DNA of 11,279 bases from a bacterium (GTDB taxonomy: Bacteria; Patescibacteriota; Minisyncoccia; UBA6257; 1-14-0-10-44-23), in NCBI GenBank assembly GCA_030699515.1, contig JAUYME010000051.1, forward strand, positions 1 through 11,279, written 5' to 3'. The notes beneath the pieces are model-generated. The model was not told where the DNA came from. It did not search any database and saw only the letters and a program-made list of their open reading frames with translations. Below are positions 1-6,495 of the stretch, piece after piece; the stretch's first letter is position 1; every line of letters begins with the position of its first letter. The translations under genes were made by a program, and so were the position numbers.

Positions 1-33
1 TGCAATTTTTTTCATAGATCTATTTTTCGGCAT
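1..33 (-). CDS. 5' end of a gene leaving the window (partial)
   Basis: On the minus strand an ATG at 33-31 opens a frame that stays open for all 11 codons to the window edge and reads MPKNRSMKKIA. A second ATG at 15-13 would give MKKIA. A strong sigma70-like promoter points into it (TTGAAA at 73-68, 17-bp spacer, TACAAT at 50-45), leaving about 11 bases between the -10 box and the first ATG, so the message would have almost no leader. No product can be named from so few residues. The lysine-rich start after MKK would suit a signal peptide or any cytoplasmic protein. Support comes mainly from the promoter, since eleven open codons alone mean little. Confidence 0.45.
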   Translation of the reverse strand, partial: MPKNRSMKKIA

Positions 34-44
34 ACAACAATATC

Positions 45-73
45 ATTGTACTTGATTCAGGTAATTGTTTCAA
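45..73 (-). promoter_or_regulatory. Promoter of the leftward edge gene
   Basis: Read on the minus strand, TTGAAA (73-68) and TACAAT (50-45) each match the sigma70 consensus at 5 of 6 positions and are separated by exactly 17 bases. Transcription would begin near 38, about five bases before the ATG at 33. Confidence 0.6.
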
Positions 74-89
74 AACAAAAATGCTGTGC

Positions 90-119
90 ATGACTGAAGG
101 TAAATTTATCTATTATACT
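90..119 (+). promoter_or_regulatory. Candidate promoter of the O-antigen ligase-like gene
   Basis: TATACT at 114-119 matches the -10 consensus at 5 of 6 positions. ATGACT at 90-95 is a weak -35 (4 of 6) at 18-bp spacing. The start would fall near 126, giving a leader of about 88 bases that contains the GC-rich hairpin at 175-204. The -35 is weak, so the assignment is moderate. Confidence 0.4.
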
Positions 120-169
120 TTAAACTGTAAAAGCGTTTCCTTTTCCCGTTCGTAGTTCGCTGTTTTCGT

Positions 170-204
170 CGCCCGCCTGCGCGCGACTCGCTCGCGCGGG
201 CAGG
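170..204. repeat. GC-rich palindromic element before the ligase start
   Basis: CCTGCGCGCGA (175-185) pairs with TCGCGC plus GCAGG on the right (about 191-204), with a five-base loop and a two-base bulge. The outer sequence GCCCGCCTGCGCGC recurs at 5600-5613 and in related form near 2480, 6400 and 11235, marking a dispersed repeat family. The right arm holds the only purine-rich stretch (GCAGG) close to the ATG at 214, so the hairpin could mask the ribosome binding site. Confidence 0.6.
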
Positions 205-213
205 TATGTTCGT

Positions 214-2256
214 ATGCTAAAGAATTTATCAAAAATACTTTTGGGCCTAAGCCTTTTTGCCCCTCTGATTGTAGATGGCCAATTGTTTTTCCCATTTATT
301 ACCGGTAAGACACTTCTTTTTAGGCTGCTTATAGAATTAGCCTTGCTCTGTTTCCTTTTGCATATAATTTTAAGCAAAGACCGAAAGGCTCAATTTCAAG
401 CCGTTTTTCAGAAGCTAAAAAATCCAATTGTTATTTCTTTAACTTTATTCACCCTCCTCTTTGTTATCAGTTCTTTCACTGCGCTTAATTCCACACAAGC
501 ATTTTGGTCCAACTTTGAACGCGGCGATGGCGGCTTTCAAATTATCCATTACTACATATTTTTCTTGCTCATCCTTTTCCTATTTCAAAAGAAAAAAGAT
601 TTTGAAAAACTTCTATTTACTTCTCTGCTCGTTGCCGTTTACATTAGCGTATACGGGCTTCTTCAGTGGCTTAAGCTTGACCCGCGCTTTGGCATTATTG
701 GGGATCCAAACCGAATTTCCGGAACTTTGGGCAACGCCTCTTATCTTGCCGCCCTGATGCTTTTTAGCATTGGCTATTTGCTTTATTTCCTAATTAGAAC
801 AAAAAATATCGCTTTGAAAATATTTGGCTACGCACTCATTCCTTTCTTTGTTGTCATATTGTTCAAAACAGGAACTCGCGGTGCATTGCTTGGACTGGCC
901 GCTTCCGGCATTACCTTCTTTACTGCAAATATTTTTCGAAAAGACTGCGCAAAGTGGCTTAAAAATACCAGCATCATCATGATATCTATTGCGCTGCTGT
1001 TTTCCGCTTTATTTTTCTCCACCTACAAAAATCCCAATTGGCAAAAAATCCCTCTGCTTGGCAGACAGCTTAATTTAGAAACCACCGTTGAACAATTTCA
1101 GCCTAGAATTTGGTCATGGAATGCCGCCATTCAAGGTTTCATAGACAAGCCCTTTCTTGGCTGGGGCGCTGAAAACTATCCTTACGTCTACGACAAGTAT
1201 TATCACCCGGGAAACTACGGCCGCGAATCTTTCTTTGACAGAGTCCACAACCTTTACCTTGAACACCTCGTTTCCGGCGGCATTCTGCTTTTCCTTGCTT
1301 TTTTTGCTTTGCTTTTTTCTCTCTTCAAAAGAATTTTTAAGAAAAAGAAAAACCTTTGGTTTTCCATTCTTTTATCAATACCGGTGGCCTACATGGTTCA
1401 AGCGTTTTTCCTTTTTGATGTCTTAGTCATCTACCTCTCTTTCTACATTCTGCTCGCGCTTGTTTTAAACAACGATATTGAAAAAGAAGAATCCGGCCTG
1501 GCGCTTCGCTTCAACAACAAGCAAATTATTGCCATATTTGTTGCCTCCCTTCTCCTGTTAATCAACACCCTCTTCTTACAACAAGGCGCCACTTTAGTTA
1601 TCCCGATAGTCATAGTTCTTGCATTAATCATCTTCTACGAAAAAACCCAACAAGAATCGTATTTCGCTTCATTGCTTGATGCGCTAATTTCCCTTTCTCT
1701 GATATTTATCACTATCTTGCTCATTTACAGCACCATTTACCTTCCATACAAAAAGAATAAAGCTTTGGTAGCAACCTTCACTACCAACAAAATTTCAGAA
1801 AAGTTCGATTACTTCAAAAATGCCCTCGCCACTCCCTCTCCCATTGGCCAAGAAGAAGTGGTTGGCTCTTTGGACAACTTCCTTCTTAGCATATCTGATC
1901 AGTTAGTTCAGGGTGTTGTCCTGCCGGTGGAAACTGTGATGGAGTTAACTGATTTTACCAACGCTGTGCATGATCAATATGCCGATATGCTACCCGGGCT
2001 TCGCCACACTTACACCAACGGTGGTGCAAACATACGCATCGGCTACTTCTACGGCCAGCCTCAACTTGTCCGGCGCGGAAAACAGCTTTACTACGACGCA
2101 CTGCAAAAATCGCCCACAAGAATTGAATTTATGGTGCTCTTAATAGAAGCGGCTAAAGCGGAAGGTGACAAGCAAGGCTATGAAGCGCTCCGGCAAGCCG
2201 CTATCAGCCTTCGCCCGGACCTGGCCGAAAACTGGCCCCCAATTGAAAACCTTTAG
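214..2256 (+). CDS. O-antigen ligase / Wzy-type polysaccharide polymerase family protein
   Basis: A 680-residue integral membrane protein of the O-antigen ligase/polymerase family (Wzy_C domain), which joins lipid-linked glycan units or moves them to an acceptor at the outer face of the membrane. The first about 510 residues form many hydrophobic segments. Family signatures are visible: GTLGNASYLA (170-179), GTRGALLG (220-227, with the conserved arginine R222), RIWSWNAAIQGF followed by FLGWGAENY (298-322) in the large periplasmic loop, and DRVHNLYLEHLVSGG (342-356) with the conserved histidine H345. Residues about 515-680 are soluble, and the end (YYDALQKSPTRIEF...AAISLRPDLAENWPP) resembles a TPR-type helical repeat, a common arrangement in Patescibacteria homologues. 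The ATG at 214 is the first usable start; an ATG at 206 meets a stop after four codons. Its glycan substrate and whether it ligates or polymerises cannot be told, and no other glycan gene is nearby. Confidence 0.85.
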   Translation: MLKNLSKILLGLSLFAPLIVDGQLFFPFITGKTLLFRLLIELALLCFLLHIILSKDRKAQFQAVFQKLKNPIVISLTLFTLLFVISSFTALNSTQAFWSNFERGDGGFQIIHYYIFFLLILFLFQKKKDFEKLLFTSLLVAVYISVYGLLQWLKLDPRFGIIGDPNRISGTLGNASYLAALMLFSIGYLLYFLIRTKNIALKIFGYALIPFFVVILFKTGTRGALLGLAASGITFFTANIFRKDCAKWLKNTSIIMISIALLFSALFFSTYKNPNWQKIPLLGRQLNLETTVEQFQPRIWSWNAAIQGFIDKPFLGWGAENYPYVYDKYYHPGNYGRESFFDRVHNLYLEHLVSGGILLFLAFFALLFSLFKRIFKKKKNLWFSILLSIPVAYMVQAFFLFDVLVIYLSFYILLALVLNNDIEKEESGLALRFNNKQIIAIFVASLLLLINTLFLQQGATLVIPIVIVLALIIFYEKTQQESYFASLLDALISLSLIFITILLIYSTIYLPYKKNKALVATFTTNKISEKFDYFKNALATPSPIGQEEVVGSLDNFLLSISDQLVQGVVLPVETVMELTDFTNAVHDQYADMLPGLRHTYTNGGANIRIGYFYGQPQLVRRGKQLYYDALQKSPTRIEFMVLLIEAAKAEGDKQGYEALRQAAISLRPDLAENWPPIENL

Positions 2257-2283
2257 CCTGTATTCCTACATCCTACCTTCGTA

Positions 2284-2376
2284 ACACTAATACGCGAATG
2301 GAAACACTAATCAGCTAATAAGCCAGAGGCATTTTGTTGCTATTGGTTGATTGGCGAATCATTAGCGTATTAGCGT
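2284..2376. repeat. Inverted array of 8-bp units
   Basis: The left half reads ACACTAAT, ACGCGAAT, a four-base GGAA break, ACACTAAT, CAGCTAAT (2284-2319). The right half reads ATTGGTTG, ATTGGCGA, a three-base ATC break, ATTAGCGT, ATTAGCGT (2342-2376). Each right-hand unit is a near reverse complement of its mirror unit, and the breaks also fall at mirror positions. The 22-base core (2320-2341) contains CCAGAGGC, which is also found in two GC-rich elements of this window. The whole could fold into a long imperfect hairpin. Confidence 0.75.
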
Positions 2377-2395
2377 GACAATTTTATAATCCGCC

Positions 2396-2428
2396 CTCTT
2401 CCCTATTCCCTATTGCCTAGCGCCTTGC
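2396..2428. repeat. 7-bp unit array (CTATTSC type)
   Basis: Consecutive units CTCTTCC, CTATTCC, CTATTGC and CTAGCGC, then a short CTTGC. The same unit type recurs at 2575-2609 and inside the cysteine desulfurase gene at 8442-8469, so it is a dispersed repeat type and not a local slip. Confidence 0.65.
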
Positions 2429-2449
2429 CTTAGGTATTCTTTTGGAAAT

Positions 2450-2550
2450 TGGGGCAATTGCCTGCCCGCAACGCTCTCGCCCGCCTGCAACGATGTTACA
2501 TTTCGGGCAGGCTTGCGAGGCGGGCGGGGAGTAACTTGGTAATTCCCCCA
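2450..2550. repeat. GC-rich palindromic element with flanking arms
   Basis: TGGGGCAATTGCC (2450-2462) mirrors GGTAATTCCCCCA (2538-2550) with two mismatches. Inside, CTCGCCCGCCTGCAA (about 2475-2489) pairs with the TTGCGAGGCGGGCGGGGAG stretch (about 2513-2531), and GCCTGC can also pair with GCAGGC. It belongs to the GCCCGCCTGC family seen near 170, 5600, 6400 and 11235. It may double as a transcription barrier between the two convergent genes, but no U-tract follows the stem on either strand. Confidence 0.6.
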
Positions 2551-2574
2551 TCTCCTACGTCCTCTCCTTGTCTT

Positions 2575-2609
2575 CTATAACCTATTCCCTATAACCTATA
2601 ACCTTTCTC
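2575..2609. repeat. 7-bp unit array abutting the clpB stop
   Basis: Units CTATAAC, CTATTCC, CTATAAC, CTATAAC and CTTTCTC follow without gaps, and the next three bases (CTA, 2610-2612) are the clpB stop codon on the other strand. The array therefore begins exactly at the end of the gene. Confidence 0.65.
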
Positions 2610-5342
2610 CTAACTTACCGTCACTTCAGCTTTCTTGTTTTTGAATCCAATTTTCACCCTATCTCCGTCCTTGATATCTCCGTTAATCATCTTATCCGCC
2701 AAAGCATCAAGGATTGCCTTCTGAATCATTCGTCTTACCGGCCTTGCCCCATAATCCGGATCAAAGCCATGCTCAACAACGTATTTGCGCGTACTTTGAT
2801 CTATTTCCAGGCTGATATTTTTCTTCTCCAATCTTTTTTGCACTTCCTGAAGCTGTAAATCTACAATTCTTTCAATTTCTTCCTTCTTCAAAGAATTAAA
2901 GATTATAATTTCATCTATTCGGTTAAGAAACTCCGGCTTGAAATACTCTTTCAACTCTTCCCGAACTTTATCTTTAAATCCTTCTTCTTTAGCTTCAACC
3001 TTCTTCCTGGCATCTCCGCTAAAACCGAGCTCGTTCATTTGCTGGAAGTAATGGCTTCCAACGTTAGAAGTAAGAATAACAATTGTGTTCTTAAAGTTCA
3101 CCTTCTTTCCCCTTGAGTCGGTTAGGTGGCCATTGTCTAGGATTTGAAGCAAAACGTTGAATACCTCCGGATGTGCTTTTTCAATTTCATCAAAAAGCAC
3201 AAGGCTGTAGGGCCTGTGTCGGATTGTTTCGGTTAACTGTCCACCTTCTTCGTGCCCTACATATCCGGGCGGAGAACCTATTAACTTGGACACGGCATGT
3301 TTTTCCATAAACTCGCTCATATCCACTCTAATAATGCTCTTTTCGTCGTTGAACATGAATTCCGCCAAAGTTTTGGCTAGCTCTGTTTTCCCTACTCCGG
3401 TCGGACCAAGGAACATAAAGCTTCCCAAAGGTCTGTCTTCGCTGGACAGCCCCGCTCGCGCTCTCCTAAGCGCGCTGGCTACGGATTTTACGGCCGCCTC
3501 TTGTCCAATTATCCTCTCATGCAAAACATCTTCAAGACGCAGAAGCTTTTCGCCCTCACCTTCCAACATTTTGGTTACCGGAATCCCGGTCCAGCGAGCC
3601 ACTACGCTGGCTACGTCTTCTTCGTCAACCGCCTCTTTTATGAAAGAAGAGCTTTCTTTGCCTTTTCCTTTTGCTTCACTATCAATAAATTTCTTCTCAA
3701 ATGCATCATACTCCTTTTCCGCTTGAGGAAGTTCGCCATAAAGAATCTGAGCCACCCTTTCAAGGTCTCCCCCTCTTTCTGCTTTTTCCGCCTCCAGCTT
3801 TAACTCATCAATTCTCTTGCGCAAATTCTGGAAGTTTTCAAAAATCATAATTTCGCCATGCCACTTTCCGCTAAGCGCATCATTTTCTTTCTTCAAAGTG
3901 GTCAGCTCTTTATTAATTTCCTTAATTCGCTTTTCGTTTTTCTCTGCCTTAATCGTCCTCTTGCTCGTTTTAGGCTTTGACTTCGTCTTGGCATTAGCCT
4001 TATTCCCCCGCTCTAAACTTTCCGCTCCATCGGTTTCAGCCTCTAAAGCTTTTTTCTCAATCTCCAGTCGAGTAATTTCTCGCCTTATTCTGTCTATTTC
4101 TGCAGGAATACTTTCGGTTTCAATTTTGACCGCACTGGCCGCCTCATCAATCAAATCTACCGCTTTGTCCGGCAGGAACCTATCGGTAATGTATCGGGCA
4201 GATAAGTTTACCGCCGCCACAATCGCATCATCACTGATTCTAAGTCCGTGATGAATTTCGTATTTTTCCTTCAGTCCGCGCAAAATTGCCATGCTGTCCT
4301 CTAAGTTGGGCTCCTCTACCATTACCGGCTGAAATCTTCTTTCTAGCGCTGCATCTTTTTCAATATGTTTTTGATATTCTTTTAAAGTAGTTGCTCCAAT
4401 GGCGTGAAGCTCGCCGCGCGCAAGTGCGGGCTTAAGCAAATTACTGGCATCCACCGCTCCTTCCGCCGCACCCGCGCCAACAATCATATGAATTTCATCA
4501 ATAAAAAGCAGAATGCTTCCCTGAGAATTCTGCACCTCTTTCATAAAAGCCTTCAGCCTATCTTCAAATTCCCCCCTGAATTTTGTTCCCGCAATCAAGG
4601 AACCAAGATCCAAAGAAACAACCTCTTTGTTCTTTAATGTTTCCGGCACATCACCGGCAATAATTCTTTGAGCCAAACCTTCAACAATTGCGGTTTTCCC
4701 AACTCCGGACTCGCCAATTAAAACAGGATTGTTCTTTGTGCGCCGAGAAAGAATTTGAATCACTCTTCTTAGCTCTTCTTCCCTTCCAATTACCGGATCA
4801 AGCTTTCCTTTCTTAGCCCCTTCAGTAAGATTGATGGAATATTTTTCCAAAACCTGAAACTTTGCTTCCGGAGTTTCATCTGTAACTCGCGCACTGCCCC
4901 TAAGTGCGGCCAGTACCTTAAAGGCAACATCCTTCCTAAAGCCGCCTCGCTCCAGCAAAGTTCTTGCCGGACTTTGGCTTTCCAAAATTCCCAGCAAAAG
5001 GTGTTCGCAGGAAATAAATTCATCTTTCTGGGCAAAAGCGATTTTAGCCGCCTTTTCCAAAACGCCCATCAGCTCTTGGCTTAAGTAAAGTTGGCCAACG
5101 TTTCCGCCGGAAACAACTTTTGGCATCTCCTCAAGCGCATCTTCAACGCTTAGCTCAAGCTCATCTAAATCCACCGCACTTTTAGAAAGAAGCGGCCTCA
5201 CCAAAGTATTCTCGTCTAACAAAAGAGAAGAAAGCAAATGCAAAGCCTTGAATTCGCCATGACTACTGCTTCCAGCCAGCTCCTGCGCATTCTGCAAGGC
5301 CTCCTGAGCTTTTAAAGTAAATTTGTTGAAATTTTTATGCAT
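2610..5342 (-). CDS. clpB: ATP-dependent chaperone ClpB (Hsp100 disaggregase)
   Basis: A cytoplasmic hexameric AAA+ chaperone that threads aggregated proteins through its pore, normally with DnaK/DnaJ/GrpE. Domains in order: N-terminal Clp repeats (about 1-150), AAA1 with Walker A GESGVGKT (210-217), pore loop KFRGEF (254-259), Walker B ILLFIDE (277-283) and arginine pair R335/R336, a coiled-coil middle domain (about 408-545), then AAA2 with Walker A GPTGVGKT (646-653), pore loop GYVGHEEGG (693-701), Walker B SLVLFDE (713-719), NRIDE (807-811) and sensor-2 GARPVRR (865-871). The M-domain and ClpB-type N-domain favour ClpB over ClpC/ClpA, and no ClpP-docking loop was recognised. At 910 residues it exceeds the usual 857-870, mainly through a basic Lys/Thr/Ser-rich insert at about 440-470 in the M-domain. 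No Shine-Dalgarno is seen before the ATG at 5342. The leader holds two hairpins. Confidence 0.95.
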   Translation of the reverse strand: MHKNFNKFTLKAQEALQNAQELAGSSSHGEFKALHLLSSLLLDENTLVRPLLSKSAVDLDELELSVEDALEEMPKVVSGGNVGQLYLSQELMGVLEKAAKIAFAQKDEFISCEHLLLGILESQSPARTLLERGGFRKDVAFKVLAALRGSARVTDETPEAKFQVLEKYSINLTEGAKKGKLDPVIGREEELRRVIQILSRRTKNNPVLIGESGVGKTAIVEGLAQRIIAGDVPETLKNKEVVSLDLGSLIAGTKFRGEFEDRLKAFMKEVQNSQGSILLFIDEIHMIVGAGAAEGAVDASNLLKPALARGELHAIGATTLKEYQKHIEKDAALERRFQPVMVEEPNLEDSMAILRGLKEKYEIHHGLRISDDAIVAAVNLSARYITDRFLPDKAVDLIDEAASAVKIETESIPAEIDRIRREITRLEIEKKALEAETDGAESLERGNKANAKTKSKPKTSKRTIKAEKNEKRIKEINKELTTLKKENDALSGKWHGEIMIFENFQNLRKRIDELKLEAEKAERGGDLERVAQILYGELPQAEKEYDAFEKKFIDSEAKGKGKESSSFIKEAVDEEDVASVVARWTGIPVTKMLEGEGEKLLRLEDVLHERIIGQEAAVKSVASALRRARAGLSSEDRPLGSFMFLGPTGVGKTELAKTLAEFMFNDEKSIIRVDMSEFMEKHAVSKLIGSPPGYVGHEEGGQLTETIRHRPYSLVLFDEIEKAHPEVFNVLLQILDNGHLTDSRGKKVNFKNTIVILTSNVGSHYFQQMNELGFSGDARKKVEAKEEGFKDKVREELKEYFKPEFLNRIDEIIIFNSLKKEEIERIVDLQLQEVQKRLEKKNISLEIDQSTRKYVVEHGFDPDYGARPVRRMIQKAILDALADKMINGDIKDGDRVKIGFKNKKAEVTVS

Positions 5343-5344
5343 GT

Positions 5345-5363
5345 TAAAAATCTTTGATTTTTA
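5345..5363 (-). promoter_or_regulatory. AU-rich hairpin directly before the clpB start codon
   Basis: TAAAAATC, loop of three, GATTTTTA: a perfect 8-bp, almost all A-U stem whose end lies two bases from the clpB ATG. No other ribosome binding sequence is visible. A weak stem at a heat-shock gene's initiation site is the layout of an RNA thermometer. This is inferred from structure and position only. Confidence 0.4.
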
Positions 5364-5368
5364 GAACA

Positions 5369-5432
5369 CCCGCCCAAATTTTTCCTTTAAAATTACCCTC
5401 TTCCCCCAATTTAAAGGAAAAATTTAGGCGGG
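5369..5432. repeat. 23-bp stem-loop in the clpB leader
   Basis: The arms 5369-5391 and 5410-5432 are complementary at 22 of 23 positions (CCCGCC, one mismatch, then AAATTTTTCCTTTAAA), with an 18-base loop. It lies between the clpB promoter and the start codon, so it would be in the clpB mRNA leader. The outer GCCCGCC/GGCGGGC is shared with the GC-rich repeat family. Confidence 0.7.
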
Positions 5433-5456
5433 CATTGCCAGTCCTTATGTAGAACG

Positions 5457-5471
5457 AACACTATATGTGTT
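5457..5471. promoter_or_regulatory. Candidate clpB operator
   Basis: AACAC, five bases, GTGTT, lying at about +1 to +15 of the predicted clpB transcript. It does not match CIRCE (TTAGCACTC-N9-GAGTGCTAA), the HrcA site usual for heat-shock genes. The arms are short, so chance is possible. Confidence 0.35.
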
Positions 5472-5477
5472 AATTAC

Positions 5478-5486
5478 ATTATAACA
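5478..5486 (-). promoter_or_regulatory. Extended -10 promoter of clpB
   Basis: On the minus strand TGTTATAAT is a perfect extended -10 (TGn plus TATAAT). A TTGACT at 5510-5505 is too distant (21 bp) to be a standard -35. Transcription would start near 5471, giving an unusually long leader of about 130 bases compared with other genes here. Confidence 0.6.
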
Positions 5487-5527
5487 TTTCGCCTGCCCCG
5501 TGAGAGTCAATGCTTGCCATTGTTACG

Positions 5528-5564
5528 ATTTTACGGGGCCGCACACTTCTGCCGCCCCTAAAAT
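5528..5564. repeat. Stem-loop ATTTTA-GGGGC / GCCCC-TAAAAT
   Basis: Arms 5528-5539 and 5554-5564 pair over 11 bp with one bulged C around a 14-base loop. It lies in the gene-free stretch between the clpB promoter and the end of the next leftward gene. No U-run follows, so a terminator role is uncertain. Confidence 0.45.
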
Positions 5565-5584
5565 ACAACACTTTTCTTCAAAGT

Positions 5585-5688
5585 GCAAATGGGGAGGTCG
5601 CCCGCCTGCGCGCAACCTGACTGCGAGCAACGCCTTCCAGAGGCGGGCAAGCTCAGGCAGGCGCGCGGGCAGGGACCTCCCCATTTGC
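5585..5688. repeat. GC-rich palindromic element with perfect 15-bp outer arms
   Basis: GCAAATGGGGAGGTC (5585-5599) is the exact reverse complement of 5674-5688. The 74-base interior carries GCCCGCCTGCGCGC at its left end and the matching GCGCGCGGGCAGG at its right end, plus the 14-mer TCCAGAGGCGGGCA (5636-5649), which is repeated at 11230-11243. It starts 38 bases past the stop of the membrane-protein gene at 5726 and could stabilise the 3' end of that message. Confidence 0.75.
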
Positions 5689-5725
5689 CATTCGATAAGA
5701 GAGCTATCTCATCTTTTGCAATTTC

Positions 5726-6361
5726 CTAGTCCGCAAACTGAACGAGGGAACGCTGAAAATGCTCAAATTCATCAAGATACTCTTGGTAATCCTCTTGGCT
5801 GGCGTATTCAAAAGAAAACGCTTTTCTGGTTGAAGAAGAATCGCTGTGAAGTTGTGTATCTACAATAGATCTCTCGTAGCTATTCTGCTTGTCTATATAT
5901 CTTTGCCGAACAATCATTCGCCTTGCCGGACCAATTTCACTTTGTTCCAACTGATCCTCGCTAACTTCCGAGCCAAGCAACCTTTCGTTTGGCTGTATGT
6001 AAATTACATAAACATTTTCATCTCCAAACCAAAGCGGAGAATAAACAGCAAACTTCACCCGGCTATCTTTACTGCTGAATTTAGCAAAATCACCGCTTAC
6101 CTCGCTTACTCTAAACTCTTCCAGATATTCAATCCTAAAGTTGCCGTCTTGATGAGTAAATTCTTTATAGCCATCACTTCCCAGTTCATCATCGCTTAAC
6201 TCAACTCCATTTTCATCCAAATTGTTTTCCTCTACATAACCCCCGCCATCAATGCGAGTTAAGAAGATAATAAAAAGCAAAACAAAAAAAATCAGTAGAA
6301 TTAAAATCCCTTTTTTCAAATTTTTCTCGTTATGTATATTGAATTTAATCATTTTCATCAT
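5726..6361 (-). CDS. Hypothetical single-pass membrane-anchored protein
   Basis: No family is recognised. With the ATG at 6361 the protein has 211 residues: a short basic cytoplasmic start (KFNIHNEKNLKK), one strongly hydrophobic segment (about residues 18-35, GILILLIFFVLLFIIFL), an acidic linker (GGGYVEENNLDENGVELSDDELG) and a soluble outer domain with alternating beta-like and charged stretches (for example FRIEYLEEF, VKFAVYSPLWFG, VYVIYIQP). By the positive-inside rule the domain faces outward. The frame stays open upstream to a TTG at 6442, but those 27 codons are made of the GC-rich repeat at 6382-6439, so I reject that start. ATGs at 6358 and 6352 are also possible. No ribosome binding site or promoter is obvious; the upstream gene ends in a terminator-like hairpin. 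Confidence 0.7.
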   Translation of the reverse strand: MMKMIKFNIHNEKNLKKGILILLIFFVLLFIIFLTRIDGGGYVEENNLDENGVELSDDELGSDGYKEFTHQDGNFRIEYLEEFRVSEVSGDFAKFSSKDSRVKFAVYSPLWFGDENVYVIYIQPNERLLGSEVSEDQLEQSEIGPARRMIVRQRYIDKQNSYERSIVDTQLHSDSSSTRKAFSFEYASQEDYQEYLDEFEHFQRSLVQFAD

Positions 6362-6368
6362 CACTGGG

Positions 6369-6439
6369 GGAAGTCCGACTTCCACCGTTGGAAATCCCTG
6401 CCCGCGCGCAGCGCGCAGGCGGGCGACTTCCAAAAGTGG
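6369..6439. repeat. GC-rich palindromic element with locus-specific arms
   Basis: CCAC-CG-TTGGAA (6382-6393) mirrors TTCCAA-AA-GTGG (6428-6439). The interior GCCCGCGCGC / GCGCAGGCGGGC is the shared core. Beside it, GGAAGTC-C-GACTTCC (6369-6383) is a perfect 7-bp palindrome that overlaps the left arm, so two foldings compete. The element ends about 20 bases from the start codon of the leftward membrane protein. Confidence 0.65.
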
Positions 6440-6456
6440 CAATTTATGCTTAATTT

Positions 6457-6495
6457 AAACGGCTCAGGCCGGTAAATCATCGGCCTGAGCCGTTT
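6457..6495. terminator. Terminator-like hairpin after the winged-helix gene
   Basis: AAACGGCTCAGGCCG (6457-6471) and its exact reverse complement (6481-6495) form a 15-bp stem with a nine-base loop. It overlaps the TAA stop (6496-6494) of the winged-helix gene. On the minus strand it is followed by only a short T-tract (TTTAAATTAA), and on the plus strand by a longer T-rich stretch, so it may act in both directions. Confidence 0.6.

Larger units (their letters stand above)
2257..2609. other. Gene-free interval filled with short-period repeats
   Basis: No credible coding frame is present between the convergent ends of the ligase gene and clpB. The interval is nearly all repeat: an irregular CTAC-rich stretch (about 2262-2280), an inverted 8-bp unit array (2284-2376), a 7-bp unit array (2396-2428), a GC-rich palindrome (2450-2550) and a second 7-bp array that runs into the clpB stop codon (2575-2609). 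TTTTATAAT at 2383-2391 resembles a -10 box, but nothing lies downstream of it to transcribe. Confidence 0.8.

Noticed and set aside
2396..2609. CRISPR-like array
   Set aside because: Units are only 7 bp with no spacers, and no cas gene is present.
2610..5342. ClpC instead of ClpB
   Set aside because: The N-domain and the long coiled-coil middle domain are ClpB-type; there is no UVR motif and no recognisable ClpP-docking loop.
5505..5510. TTGACT as the -35 box for clpB
   Set aside because: It is 21 bp from the -10 box, too far for a sigma70 promoter; the extended -10 suffices alone.
5500..5868. Open frame of 122 codons across the hairpin region on the plus strand
   Set aside because: It is composed largely of palindromic repeat DNA and the reverse of the membrane-protein gene, and its product has no sensible features.
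6362..6442. N-terminal extension of the membrane-anchored protein (TTG start, MPLLEVARLRAARGQG...)
   Set aside because: The 27 extra codons are the GC-rich repeat read through in frame; a transmembrane protein normally starts just before its basic anchor, at the ATG cluster 6361-6350.
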